Below, piece by piece: positions 1 through 8,531 of a DNA stretch of 64,000 bases (position 1 is the first letter of the stretch; each line of letters begins with the position of its first letter). The notes beneath the pieces were generated by a model. The model was not told the DNA's origin and made no database searches. It saw only the letters and a program-made list of their open reading frames with translations. Source of the DNA: an uncultured Alkaliphilus sp. (GTDB taxonomy: Bacteria; Bacillota; Clostridia; Peptostreptococcales; Natronincolaceae); NCBI GenBank assembly GCA_938074565.1, contig CALJEQ010000008.1, positions 282,216 through 346,215 on the forward strand, given 5' to 3'. Position numbers and translations under genes: made by a program.

Positions 1-312
1 ACAAACTTCAATACATTTCTTACATCCAGTACATTTTTTAGGATAAAATCTTATTCCTCCACCATCCCTACTAACTAATGCACCAGTTTCACACTGGGCT
101 TCACAAGAGGGCTTTACACAACCTCTACAAATGTTAACCACCATTCGACCTTGATAACCACCACTGGTTTTAACAGAAATTGCACTCTTAGTAAGGGCAA
201 AATTTCTATGAACAATCGAAGCACAGGCAATCATACAGGAATAACATCCAATACATTGCCCTAATTTTTTCACCTTCAATATAGGCTTTTGTTCCGTTTT
301 AGGATTTGTCAT
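1..312 (-). CDS. 4Fe-4S dicluster ferredoxin-like protein (3' part outside window)
   Basis: The reading frame runs from an ATG at 312 (preceded by AGGAGGTT) off the left edge, giving 104 visible residues. Cysteines fall in three groups: C20/C23/C26/C30, C62/C65/C70/C74 and C94/C97/C100/C104. The second group has the Cx2Cx4Cx3C spacing typical of HycB/DmsB-type electron-transfer subunits, so at least three cubane clusters are expected. Proteins of this type pass electrons to molybdenum or tungsten enzymes such as aldehyde ferredoxin oxidoreductase. That partner is an inference, since the gene downstream is outside the window, but the cofactor genes found elsewhere here agree with it. Confidence 0.85.
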   Translation of the reverse strand, partial: MTNPKTEQKPILKVKKLGQCIGCYSCMIACASIVHRNFALTKSAISVKTSGGYQGRMVVNICRGCVKPSCEAQCETGALVSRDGGGIRFYPKKCTGCKKCIEVC

Positions 313-492
313 TAATATAGAACCTCCTAACTATTTACCAATAAATTTCTGTAGTTGAAAATAAGCGTATTATTTTCTTATTATGGTGATATTATACCAT
401 AAGTAATAGATATTTTATAATCTAATTAGCAGGATTGTTAACATTTATGGAGAATATTTAGATAATCAAAATAGATAAGTTGAGGTGTTTTT

Positions 493-2244
493 ATGAGTCA
501 TTTTGCTACATTAAAATATTTCTTCAAAAAAAACAAGTGGTATTATATTTGGGGAATTATTTGGCTACTTCTGGTGGATGTTTTTCAATTATTAATTCCA
601 GAAGTACTACGAAGGTTTACTGACCAGTTACAGGCTAATAGCCTAACCAGAAGTGATATTTTTCGCTATGGAGGGTATATTCTTTTAATTGGTTTAGGTA
701 TTGGTTTTTTCCGTTTTCTATGGAGGATATTCATAATCGGTACTTCCAGAAGATTAGAATACGAATTAAGAAATAAGTTATTTTCCCACTTATTAAGTTT
801 ATCAACAAATTATTACACCCACCATAAAACAGGGGATCTGATGGCCCACGCCACAAATGATATTAATGCTGTAAGAATGGCTATGGGAATGGGGGTAGTT
901 ATGTTGACGGATGCTGTCTTTATTACAGTTACTGCTATAACCATGATGGCACGTACCATTGACTACCGACTAACTATTTTAGCCTTATTTCCATTACCTA
1001 TTTTAGCCGTCATTATTGGTCGTTTTGGTGGAGTTATCTTTAAACGTTTCAAAGGTGTACAAGAGGCTTTTTCTTCCTTAACAGATACAGTTCAAGAAAA
1101 TTTTTCTGGAATAAGGGTTGTTAAGTCCTTTGTACAAGAAGAAGCAGAAAGAGTAAAATTTAATGTAAAGAACATGGTTCTTTTTCAAAACAATATGAAA
1201 CTGGTAAAACTTTATGGTCTTTTCCATCCTTTTATTCAGTTTGTTTCCGCATTAAGTTTCATAGTTGTTGTAGGCTATGGAGGTATTTTAGTAATTTACG
1301 GTACAATCTCTTTAGGGGATTTCATTGCTTTTAATAGTTACCTTTCCCTCTTAGTTTGGCCTATTATGGCTATTGGTTGGGTAATTAATGTATTACAACG
1401 GGGTTCAGCTTCTATGGTTCGATTAAATGAGATATTCGACGTTGTTCCCGAAATTGTTGAAGATCCTAATCCTATTGTGCCAAATCATTTCCGAGGAAAT
1501 ATTGAATTTCAACAAGTTTCTTTTAAATACCCCAACAGTCATGTAAATGCTTTAGAGAACTTTTCTTTAAAACTTTCTGCTGGAAAAAGTCTTGGGGTAA
1601 TTGGTAAAACAGGAAGTGGCAAAACCACCATCGCCAGCCTTTTATTAAGGTTGTATGATGTAGATGAAGGGGAAATAATAGTGGATGGAGTCCCTTTAAA
1701 CAAGTTAAAATTAAATGTACTTAGGGAAAATGTAGGTTATGTAGATCAAGATAGTTTCCTATTTTCCACTACGATTGCTGAAAATATTGCCTTTGGTATT
1801 AATAAATATGAACAATCTGAAGTCGAAAAGGTAGCAAAAATTGCAGAAGTCCATGAAAATATAATGGATTTCCCAGATAAATATGAAACTTTTGTAGGAG
1901 AACGGGGAGTAACCCTTTCTGGTGGTCAAAAGCAGAGGGTATCCATTGCTAGAGCCATTATTAAGAATCCACAAATATTGATATTAGATGATTCTCTTTC
2001 AGCAGTTGATACCGATACTGAAGAAAAGATTTTGCATTCATTAAAAGAAGAAATGCAAGATAAAACCCGTATTGTTATTGCCCATAGGATCTCTACCATT
2101 AAAGATTGTCACGAAATTATTGTAATGGACAACGGAAGAATAATTGAACAAGGTACCCATGAATCATTATTAAAAAATCAAAAGAGCTATTATGAGTTGT
2201 ATCAAAAACAACTTTTAGAAGATAAAATAGCCTATGAACAATAG
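493..2244 (+). CDS. Heterodimeric ABC exporter, subunit with degenerate catalytic site
   Basis: 583 residues: an N-terminal six-helix exporter membrane domain (about 15-310) followed by an ATPase domain. Walker A GKTGSGKT is at 371-378, the signature LSGGQ begins at 475, and Walker B reads LDDS, so the catalytic glutamate is replaced by Asp500. The next gene has canonical LDEA but an altered signature, LSTGQ. One active and one degenerate ATP site is the hallmark of heterodimeric multidrug or lipid exporters of the BmrC/BmrD (YheI/YheH) kind. The start ATG has a GAGGTG ribosome site. It forms an operon with the gene 11 bases downstream. The substrate cannot be told from sequence. Confidence 0.9.
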   Translation: MSHFATLKYFFKKNKWYYIWGIIWLLLVDVFQLLIPEVLRRFTDQLQANSLTRSDIFRYGGYILLIGLGIGFFRFLWRIFIIGTSRRLEYELRNKLFSHLLSLSTNYYTHHKTGDLMAHATNDINAVRMAMGMGVVMLTDAVFITVTAITMMARTIDYRLTILALFPLPILAVIIGRFGGVIFKRFKGVQEAFSSLTDTVQENFSGIRVVKSFVQEEAERVKFNVKNMVLFQNNMKLVKLYGLFHPFIQFVSALSFIVVVGYGGILVIYGTISLGDFIAFNSYLSLLVWPIMAIGWVINVLQRGSASMVRLNEIFDVVPEIVEDPNPIVPNHFRGNIEFQQVSFKYPNSHVNALENFSLKLSAGKSLGVIGKTGSGKTTIASLLLRLYDVDEGEIIVDGVPLNKLKLNVLRENVGYVDQDSFLFSTTIAENIAFGINKYEQSEVEKVAKIAEVHENIMDFPDKYETFVGERGVTLSGGQKQRVSIARAIIKNPQILILDDSLSAVDTDTEEKILHSLKEEMQDKTRIVIAHRISTIKDCHEIIVMDNGRIIEQGTHESLLKNQKSYYELYQKQLLEDKIAYEQ

Positions 2245-2255
2245 GAGGAAAATTT

Positions 2256-4325
2256 ATGGATAATCTACATAAGGAAGAAACCTTGGGTAAAGCCTATGAC
2301 TCTAAGCTGATGGCTCGTTTACTACATTATGCTAAACCCTATTGGAAGTGGCTAACCCTTTGTGTTTTCTTATTAATCATTATTTCAGTTGTTGATTTGA
2401 CTCAACCTTACATAGTAAAAATTGCCATTGATGATTACATTAATGTTTATGAAAAACCAATTTATGTATATAACCAAAATCCCCAAGCTAAAAATACTAT
2501 ATCCTTCGATAACAAATATTTTCTTAAAGAAAAGGACTTACAAGGTGATACCAATTTTAACAATGTAGTTCAATTGGTTCAATACGAAAATAATATTTAC
2601 CTCGTAGAAGGTAAACAATTATTAAAAGATCAAAACTATAGAATTATTGAGGATGATAAAGACTTTCTACTGATGGTAAATAATGAAACCCTTCCAGCCC
2701 GTCAGTTGTCAAAGGATGAAGTAAAGGCATTTAGACAGACCGATGTTTCATCATTAATAAACCTAAGTATCCTCTATTTCATTATTATATCAGTTGGCTT
2801 TGGTTTAAACTTTGTACAAGTCTTTTTATTGAACTATACAGGTAACAAAATTGTCTATGAAATAAGAGATCAACTATTTAATCACTTACAGAATATGTCC
2901 CTTAGCTTCTTTGATAAAAACCCTGTGGGTCGATTAGTTACAAGGGTAACTAACGATACCGAAACCCTCTACGAGATGTATACCAGTGTACTAGTTAATC
3001 TTTTTAAAGATGTATTTTTATTAATTGGTATTGTTCTTATTATGTTACGATTAAATGTAAAGTTAGCTTTAATTTCACTGTTAGTACTGCCTTTAGTTTT
3101 AATAGCTGCCTCTATTTTTAGAATTAAAATTCGTGAAGCCTATAGAGAAGTACGGGTTAAACTAGCAAGTATTAACTCCTTCCTCAACGAAAACTTTACT
3201 GGAATGAAAACTATTCATATCTTTAAAAGAGAAAAACAACAGTTTAGTAATTTTGACGAGAGTAATAAAGAATTATTAAAGGCTAATGAAAGAGAAATTT
3301 TAGTTTTTGCCATATTCCGTCCCTCTATGGAGGTATTAAGGTCTTTAGGCATTTCAATTATAATTTGGTATGGTGGTGGTCAAGTATTAAGACAAACCAT
3401 TGAATTTGGTGTGTTATTTGCTTTTATTAATTATATTAAACTCTTTTTTCAACCTATAAATGATTTAACAGAGAAGTACAATATTCTTCAATCAGCTATG
3501 GCATCTTCAGAGCGTATTTTTGCTTTGTTAGACAAAAAGTCTGATATTGTCGATGCATCTTCTCCTATTACACCTAGAACATTTAATGGAGAAATAGAAT
3601 TTAAAAATGTTTGGTTTGCTTACAAAGATGATGAATGGGTTTTAAAAGATATTAGTTTTAAAATTAATCCTGGTGAATCCATCGCATTTGTTGGGGCTAC
3701 TGGTGCAGGTAAGTCTTCCATCATTAACTTAATAAGTCGTTTTTATGATATACAAAAAGGTGAAATTTTAATAGATGGAGTTAATGTTAAAAATATTCCC
3801 CTTAATGAATTACGAAGTAAAATTGGCATTGTGCTTCAGGATGTTTTCATGTTTTCTGGTACCATTAAAGATAATATTGTATTAAATAACCAACAAATTT
3901 CAGATGAACAAGTTCAAGAAATTGCTAAATATGTCAATGTTCATTCTTTTATTGAAAACTTACCTAATCAATACGATGAAGTAGTAATGGAAAGGGGTGC
4001 AAATCTCTCTACAGGTCAAAGACAGCTATTGGCCTTTGCAAGGGCTTTAGTGTTTGATCCTACTATTTTAATATTAGATGAAGCTACTTCAAATATCGAT
4101 ACAGAGACTGAATCATTAATACAAGATGCCATTGTGAAGTTAATTAAAGGTAGAACATCTATAGCCATAGCCCATAGGCTATCAACTATTCAAAATTGCG
4201 ATAAAATAATTGTTTTACATAAGGGAGAACTTAGGGAAATGGGTAGCCATCAAGAACTGTTGCAATTAGAAGGTATCTATTACAAGTTATATCAATTACA
4301 ATATAAAGAAAGTTTTTCTATTTAA
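2256..4325 (+). CDS. Heterodimeric ABC exporter, partner subunit with extracytoplasmic insert
   Basis: 689 residues, about 100 longer than its partner. The extra length lies between the first two membrane helices (roughly residues 55-165) and is hydrophilic, so it probably forms an extracytoplasmic domain, as in BmrD/YheH proteins. Walker A GATGAGKS is at 480-487. The signature is the non-canonical LSTGQ at 584-588, and Walker B is normal with D608/E609. Combined with the upstream subunit this gives one consensus ATP site and one degenerate site. It starts 11 bases after the first gene behind GGAGGAAAA and is followed by an intrinsic terminator at 4355. Confidence 0.9.
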   Translation: MDNLHKEETLGKAYDSKLMARLLHYAKPYWKWLTLCVFLLIIISVVDLTQPYIVKIAIDDYINVYEKPIYVYNQNPQAKNTISFDNKYFLKEKDLQGDTNFNNVVQLVQYENNIYLVEGKQLLKDQNYRIIEDDKDFLLMVNNETLPARQLSKDEVKAFRQTDVSSLINLSILYFIIISVGFGLNFVQVFLLNYTGNKIVYEIRDQLFNHLQNMSLSFFDKNPVGRLVTRVTNDTETLYEMYTSVLVNLFKDVFLLIGIVLIMLRLNVKLALISLLVLPLVLIAASIFRIKIREAYREVRVKLASINSFLNENFTGMKTIHIFKREKQQFSNFDESNKELLKANEREILVFAIFRPSMEVLRSLGISIIIWYGGGQVLRQTIEFGVLFAFINYIKLFFQPINDLTEKYNILQSAMASSERIFALLDKKSDIVDASSPITPRTFNGEIEFKNVWFAYKDDEWVLKDISFKINPGESIAFVGATGAGKSSIINLISRFYDIQKGEILIDGVNVKNIPLNELRSKIGIVLQDVFMFSGTIKDNIVLNNQQISDEQVQEIAKYVNVHSFIENLPNQYDEVVMERGANLSTGQRQLLAFARALVFDPTILILDEATSNIDTETESLIQDAIVKLIKGRTSIAIAHRLSTIQNCDKIIVLHKGELREMGSHQELLQLEGIYYKLYQLQYKESFSI

Positions 4326-4354
4326 TCTAGTAAAATTTAACAATTTAAACATGC

Positions 4355-4386
4355 AAGATGGAGGGACAAGCCCTTCATCTTTTTTA
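4355..4386 (+). terminator. Intrinsic terminator of the ABC exporter operon
   Basis: An 11-bp stem (AAGATGGAGGG paired with CCCTTCATCTT, one G-U type mismatch) with a five-base loop is followed by a run of T. It lies 30 bases after the exporter stop codon. Confidence 0.85.
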
Positions 4387-4640
4387 ATGGAATTAAATAA
4401 GTTTTTCAGTTTTATTTAACTCATTTTATTCTAAATAGCTTATTGAAAGAAACAAAAAAAAATAAATTATTATATCAATCACCTTACTTACTAAAGAACC
4501 CATGTATTTTCAACAAATGCAGTATGTAAACAATGGTAATTAAGAATCTTTATTAACAACTTCACTGACTTATAAATAAAAAACTATGTCTAATTTTTAT
4601 ATCTTTTATTTAATTAATCATAAAATTACCAAAAAAATAA
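4387..4640. other. AT-rich intergenic stretch with nothing recognised
   Basis: Between the exporter terminator and the terminator of the small minus-strand gene there is very AT-rich sequence. I see no open frame with a ribosome site, no clear promoter pair and no hairpin of note. Confidence 0.5.
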
Positions 4641-4671
4641 TAAAAATCCTCCATGTTTAATGGAAGATTTT
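4641..4671 (-). terminator. Terminator of the small Cys-rich gene
   Basis: A ten-base stem (AATCCTCCAT with ATGGAAGATT, one wobble) closes a five-base loop and, read on the minus strand, ends in a T run. It lies about 23 bases past the stop codon of the 46-residue gene, which supports that gene being a real transcription unit. Confidence 0.75.
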
Positions 4672-4693
4672 ATGAATTATATGAATATTCTTT

Positions 4694-4834
4694 TTATCCT
4701 TCTTGCGAAAACTTTCTTTCAAACATTTCACATTCATCTAATGTACATGTATTAACGATACAGTGGATACATGTATATACTCCACATTCTCTGATGTCTT
4801 CAGTTTTATCGTAATCCTTGTTATTTTTTAGCAT
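4694..4834 (-). CDS. Small Cys-rich protein of unknown function (46 aa)
   Basis: An ATG at 4834 sits eight bases after an AAAGGGG ribosome site and opens a 46-residue frame ending in TAA, followed by a terminator at 4641. Cysteines are at 17, 22, 25, 30 and 35, with His24 inside the central C-I-H-C motif. This spacing suits a zinc or iron-sulfur site. It is not the SCIFF peptide (a different cysteine pattern and no radical SAM enzyme nearby). The gene is divergent from fprA, an oxygen/NO-scavenging flavoprotein, so a redox role is possible but is only inferred from context. I do not recognise the family. Confidence 0.65.
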   Translation of the reverse strand: MLKNNKDYDKTEDIRECGVYTCIHCIVNTCTLDECEMFERKFSQEG

Positions 4835-5062
4835 AACACGATTCCCCTTTCATCGCTATTTTGTAATTTAATTATAACACTCTATCATTTTTCTGTCAAT
4901 TGCAATTTATAAAATATTATATTCATTTTTTTCCAATCCTATACCTCCATTTAAAAATTTCCTTCTAATATTTAAGGATATGGATTAAGTGTATTTTTTT
5001 TAGCCATAATATAAATGAGCTAATATCAATATATTTCATCACCTATAGAAAGGGGTACAGAA

Positions 5063-6286
5063 ATGTCCAAGACACCAGTTGAGGTTAAAAAAGATTTATT
5101 TTGGATTGGAATGATAGATAAAGATCTAAGGGTTTTTGATGTAATTATGAGAACAGAATATGGAACAAGTTATAATTCTTACCTTCTCAAGGGTAGCGAA
5201 AAGGTTGCTATTTTTGAAACCGTTAAAAATAGATACTTCACAGAATATTTGTCAATGATTAACTCATTAACTCCTTCAGAAAAAATAGACTATATCATAA
5301 TTAATCATACCGAACCTGATCATACAGGCTCTTTAGCTGAAATACTAAAAATTAACCCTTCTGCTACTGTAGTGGCAACAAAACCTGCTTTAAAATTTTT
5401 AAAGCAAATTATTAATTTCCCTTTTAATGAAATGGAAGTTAAAGATGGTGACTCCATTTCATTAGGTAATAAAACAATAAAGTTTATTGAAGCACCCTTT
5501 CTTCACTGGCCTGACTCTATGTACTCTTATATTGAAGAAGATCATATATTAATTAGTTGTGATTCTTTTGGCAGTCATTATGCCAGCCATGAACTTTTTA
5601 ATGATTTAATTGAAAAAGATCCTCTTAAAGATGTTGATTTACAGAATGCCTATAAATATTACTATGATATGATTATGGGCCCCTTTAAAAAATATGTATT
5701 ACAAGCTTTAAAAAAGATTCAACCATTAGAGATAGATATTATTTGTCCTGGTCACGGTCCAATTCTACGGGATAATATAGAATATTATCTCAACTTATAT
5801 AGACAATGGAGCAGTGATGAAAAAATACAAGATGAAATTACCCGTGTTACCATTGCATATGTATCTTGTTATGGGTACACCCATGAAATTGCAGAAGAAA
5901 TGAGTAAAGGTCTAAAATCCTTAGATAACTTTGAAGTGTATTTATATGATATTCTTCATTCTGAGGATAAGGATATTATAAGTAAAATCTACTGGTCTGA
6001 TGGTTTACTCTTTGGATCCCCCACCGTTTGTGGAGATGCACTAAAACCCATGTGGGATATTTTAAGTCAGATTAACCCCCTTGTTCATGGTGGTAAGTAC
6101 GCAGCAGCCTTTGGCAGTTATGGTTGGAGTGGTGAAGCCATCAAGAATATTGAGGCTCGTTTAAAACAATTAAGAATGAAAGTTATTGAACCTGGTTTGA
6201 AAATTAATTTTAAGCCCTCTCAAGAAGAGCTGAACCAAGCTTATCAATATGGAAAAGAATTTGGTGAACACTTACTTAAACAATAG
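5063..6286 (+). CDS. fprA: A-type flavoprotein (flavodiiron protein) FprA
   Basis: 407 residues with the standard two-domain layout. An N-terminal metallo-beta-lactamase-like domain carries the diiron ligands (H82, E84, D86, H87 in the HTEPDH motif, later H and D residues in the CDSFGSH and CPGHGP segments). A flavodoxin domain begins near residue 262 (the SCYGYTHEIAEEM phosphate-binding loop). The family reduces O2 to water or NO to N2O in anaerobes, with electrons from rubredoxin or a flavoprotein, and acts in the cytoplasm. No rubredoxin domain is fused. It starts behind AAAGGGG and is followed 28 bases later by arcA. Confidence 0.95.
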   Translation: MSKTPVEVKKDLFWIGMIDKDLRVFDVIMRTEYGTSYNSYLLKGSEKVAIFETVKNRYFTEYLSMINSLTPSEKIDYIIINHTEPDHTGSLAEILKINPSATVVATKPALKFLKQIINFPFNEMEVKDGDSISLGNKTIKFIEAPFLHWPDSMYSYIEEDHILISCDSFGSHYASHELFNDLIEKDPLKDVDLQNAYKYYYDMIMGPFKKYVLQALKKIQPLEIDIICPGHGPILRDNIEYYLNLYRQWSSDEKIQDEITRVTIAYVSCYGYTHEIAEEMSKGLKSLDNFEVYLYDILHSEDKDIISKIYWSDGLLFGSPTVCGDALKPMWDILSQINPLVHGGKYAAAFGSYGWSGEAIKNIEARLKQLRMKVIEPGLKINFKPSQEELNQAYQYGKEFGEHLLKQ

Positions 6287-6314
6287 AAATAACTTAATAA
6301 GGAGTTGTAGATAA

Positions 6315-7532
6315 ATGCAAGAAAGCATTAATGTTTATAATGAAATTGGACAATTGAAAAGTATACTTCTTCACTGCCCAGGGGAAGAAATAGAAAATAT
6401 AGTACCAGAATATTTAACTAGACTGTTATTTGATGAAATAGCTTTTCAAAAACAGGCTGAAAAAGAACATCAACAATTTGCCAACATCCTTAGAGACGAA
6501 GGCGTAGAAGTTTTATATTTAACTCATCTTATGGCAGATATATTAGAAAATAAAAATGTTAGAACTAAATTTTTAGAAGAGTTTATGGCGGAGGCAAAAA
6601 TAGCCACCGAAGGACTACGGGAATGTATTCGAGAATATTTTGCTGATATGAGTCCCTTAGAAATGGTAAACAAATGTATTTCTGGAGTTAGAAAATACGA
6701 AGTGAAAGAAGTAAAAGAAAAAAGTTTAGCTGACATGGTTAAAAACCCTTATCCTTTTTATTTAGATCCTATACCAAATATGTACTTTCAGAGGGATCCT
6801 TTTGCTTCCATTGGAAGAGGTGTAACTTTAAATGTTATGGCTTCCGTTACTAGAAACAGAGAAACTTTATTTGCAAAATACTTGTTTGATTATCATCCCA
6901 AGTTTAAAAACGTTCCTAGATGGTATAATAGAGACAAAACTCATCCCTTAGAGGGAGGGGATGAACTGGTTCTATCTGATAAAGTAATTGCAATAGGGGT
7001 AAGTGATCGAACAGAGGCCATATCCATAGAAGCAGTTGCAAGAAAAATCTTTGCATCAGATGAACCCTTTGAAACAATATTAGCTTTTGATATTCCAAAA
7101 ACCAGAGCCTATATGCATTTAGATACGGTTTTTACTATGGTGGACTATGACCAGTTTACTATTTACCCTGGTATTGAAATGCCTCTAGATGTTTATAGCA
7201 TTAATAAAGGAAAAAACAAAAGTATAGAAATCTCATATGAAGCAGCAAATTTATCTGATATATTAAAAAAATACTTAAAACTCCCCTCTGTTAATCTAAT
7301 TCGTTGTGGAGATGGTGATGTTATTGCTGCCAGTAGGGAACAATGGAGTGATGGAAGTAATACATTGGCAATTTCCCCTGGAAAAGTCATCTGTTATAAT
7401 AGAAATCATGTAACAAATGAAGCTTTAAGAAGAAACAAAATAGAAGTATTGGAATTTGATTCCTATGAATTATCCAGAGGTAGAGGTGGCCCTCGTTGTA
7501 TGAGTATGCCCCTATTTAGAGATAACATATAA
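6315..7532 (+). CDS. arcA: Arginine deiminase
   Basis: 405 residues, normal length for ArcA, which converts arginine to citrulline and ammonia as the first step of the energy-yielding arginine deiminase pathway. Family landmarks are visible: the EGGDE segment, the HLDTVF histidine motif, and a C-terminal GGPRCMSMP loop carrying the nucleophile Cys395. An AAGGAG ribosome site precedes the ATG. The usual partners (ornithine carbamoyltransferase, carbamate kinase, arginine/ornithine antiporter) are not in the window, so the pathway is either dispersed or incomplete. It may be co-transcribed with fprA upstream. Confidence 0.96.
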   Translation: MQESINVYNEIGQLKSILLHCPGEEIENIVPEYLTRLLFDEIAFQKQAEKEHQQFANILRDEGVEVLYLTHLMADILENKNVRTKFLEEFMAEAKIATEGLRECIREYFADMSPLEMVNKCISGVRKYEVKEVKEKSLADMVKNPYPFYLDPIPNMYFQRDPFASIGRGVTLNVMASVTRNRETLFAKYLFDYHPKFKNVPRWYNRDKTHPLEGGDELVLSDKVIAIGVSDRTEAISIEAVARKIFASDEPFETILAFDIPKTRAYMHLDTVFTMVDYDQFTIYPGIEMPLDVYSINKGKNKSIEISYEAANLSDILKKYLKLPSVNLIRCGDGDVIAASREQWSDGSNTLAISPGKVICYNRNHVTNEALRRNKIEVLEFDSYELSRGRGGPRCMSMPLFRDNI

Positions 7533-7539
7533 CCTAATA

Positions 7540-7612
7540 AAAATTTTGACTTTTATTTAAATAAATTGTAAAATTAAGTATATTAAATGGATTATTTATA
7601 AGTCAAAATTTT
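7540..7612. repeat. 13-bp perfect inverted repeat ending at a ribosome binding site
   Basis: AAAATTTTGACTT at 7540-7552 is the exact reverse complement of AAGTCAAAATTTT at 7600-7612. The right arm touches the AGGAGG ribosome site of the next gene. The 47-base spacer is almost pure A/T. There is no U run after the right arm, so this is not a plain terminator. It may be an operator or a structure affecting translation. Confidence 0.6.
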
Positions 7613-7628
7613 AGGAGGAAGACCTTAG

Positions 7629-8441
7629 ATGTTTGATTATCATGTACACAGTCATTTTTCTCCCGATGCTTCCATGACTATGGAAGATGCAATAAACTCT
7701 GCTTTGGAGAAGGGAATAACAGAGATTTGTTTTACAGATCATATTGATTATGATTGCGATGGGAAAAATAATGACATAAAGTTTAATGTTAATGATTATT
7801 TTAACTCAATAGACTTTTATAGAGAAAAATATAAAAACCGTATTTCTATTAAACAAGGTGTAGAATTTGGCTTACAACCCCACTTAATAAATGAATATAC
7901 AACAGATGCCAACAGGTATGAATTTGATTTTATTCTATGTTCCATTCATTCATTGGAAAGAGAAGACTTATACACAGGTAGCTTTTTTAATAATAGACCA
8001 CAGTTAGATGCTTATTCCATCTATTTTGAAGAGTTAGCAAAAGTAATAGATACATTTGACCATTATTCTGTTTTAGGTCATCTAGATGTAATTAAGCGTT
8101 ACGGTGGCTATGATATTTCCCTACCTTTAGAAAATTATCAAGAATTTATATCACCCCTTTTGAAAAAAATAATTGATAAAGGAAAAGGTCTTGAATTAAA
8201 TACTTCTGGACTACGTTATCAGGTGGGGGACTACCACCCTTCAATGGACATCTTAAAAATTTACCATAGTTTAGGTGGTGAAATCATTACCCTAGGTTCC
8301 GATGCCCATCAATCTAAACATGTAGCCTTTGATTTTTCCAATGCCTTAAAAGGACTTTTGGATATAGGTTTTAAATACATTGCAACTTTTAGTAATATGA
8401 ACCCTCAATTTCATTCCATTGAAAAATTAATAGTTAAGTAA
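7629..8441 (+). CDS. PHP-domain phosphatase, histidinol-phosphatase (HisJ) family
   Basis: 270 residues forming a single PHP metal-dependent phosphoesterase domain. Metal-binding landmarks are DYHVHSHFS at the N-terminus, the FTDHID motif, GVEFG, the C-S-I-H-S segment, the LGHLD motif and a C-terminal SDAH. The length and motif order match HisJ-type histidinol phosphatases, but no other histidine gene is nearby, so the true substrate may be another phosphate ester. Its AGGAGG site directly abuts a 13-bp inverted repeat. A terminator follows at 8465. Confidence 0.85.
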   Translation: MFDYHVHSHFSPDASMTMEDAINSALEKGITEICFTDHIDYDCDGKNNDIKFNVNDYFNSIDFYREKYKNRISIKQGVEFGLQPHLINEYTTDANRYEFDFILCSIHSLEREDLYTGSFFNNRPQLDAYSIYFEELAKVIDTFDHYSVLGHLDVIKRYGGYDISLPLENYQEFISPLLKKIIDKGKGLELNTSGLRYQVGDYHPSMDILKIYHSLGGEIITLGSDAHQSKHVAFDFSNALKGLLDIGFKYIATFSNMNPQFHSIEKLIVK

Positions 8442-8464
8442 ATCACTTTACTTAAAAAAGTCTT

Positions 8465-8517
8465 AAAAAACCCCAGCAATGCTAACGTATATATACGCCA
8501 ATTTACTGGGGTTTTTT
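8465..8517 (+). terminator. Terminator shared by convergent genes
   Basis: AAAAAACCCCAG pairs with CTGGGGTTTTTT (12 bp), with a long loop that itself contains the palindrome CGTATATATACG. The A/T flanks let it work in both directions, ending the PHP gene and the minus-strand gene that stops at 8532. Confidence 0.85.
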
Positions 8518-8531
8518 GTAAACATAATTAG

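Noticed and set aside
4694..4834. Cys-rich peptide considered as a SCIFF ranthipeptide precursor
   Set aside because: Cysteine number and spacing differ and no radical SAM maturase is adjacent.
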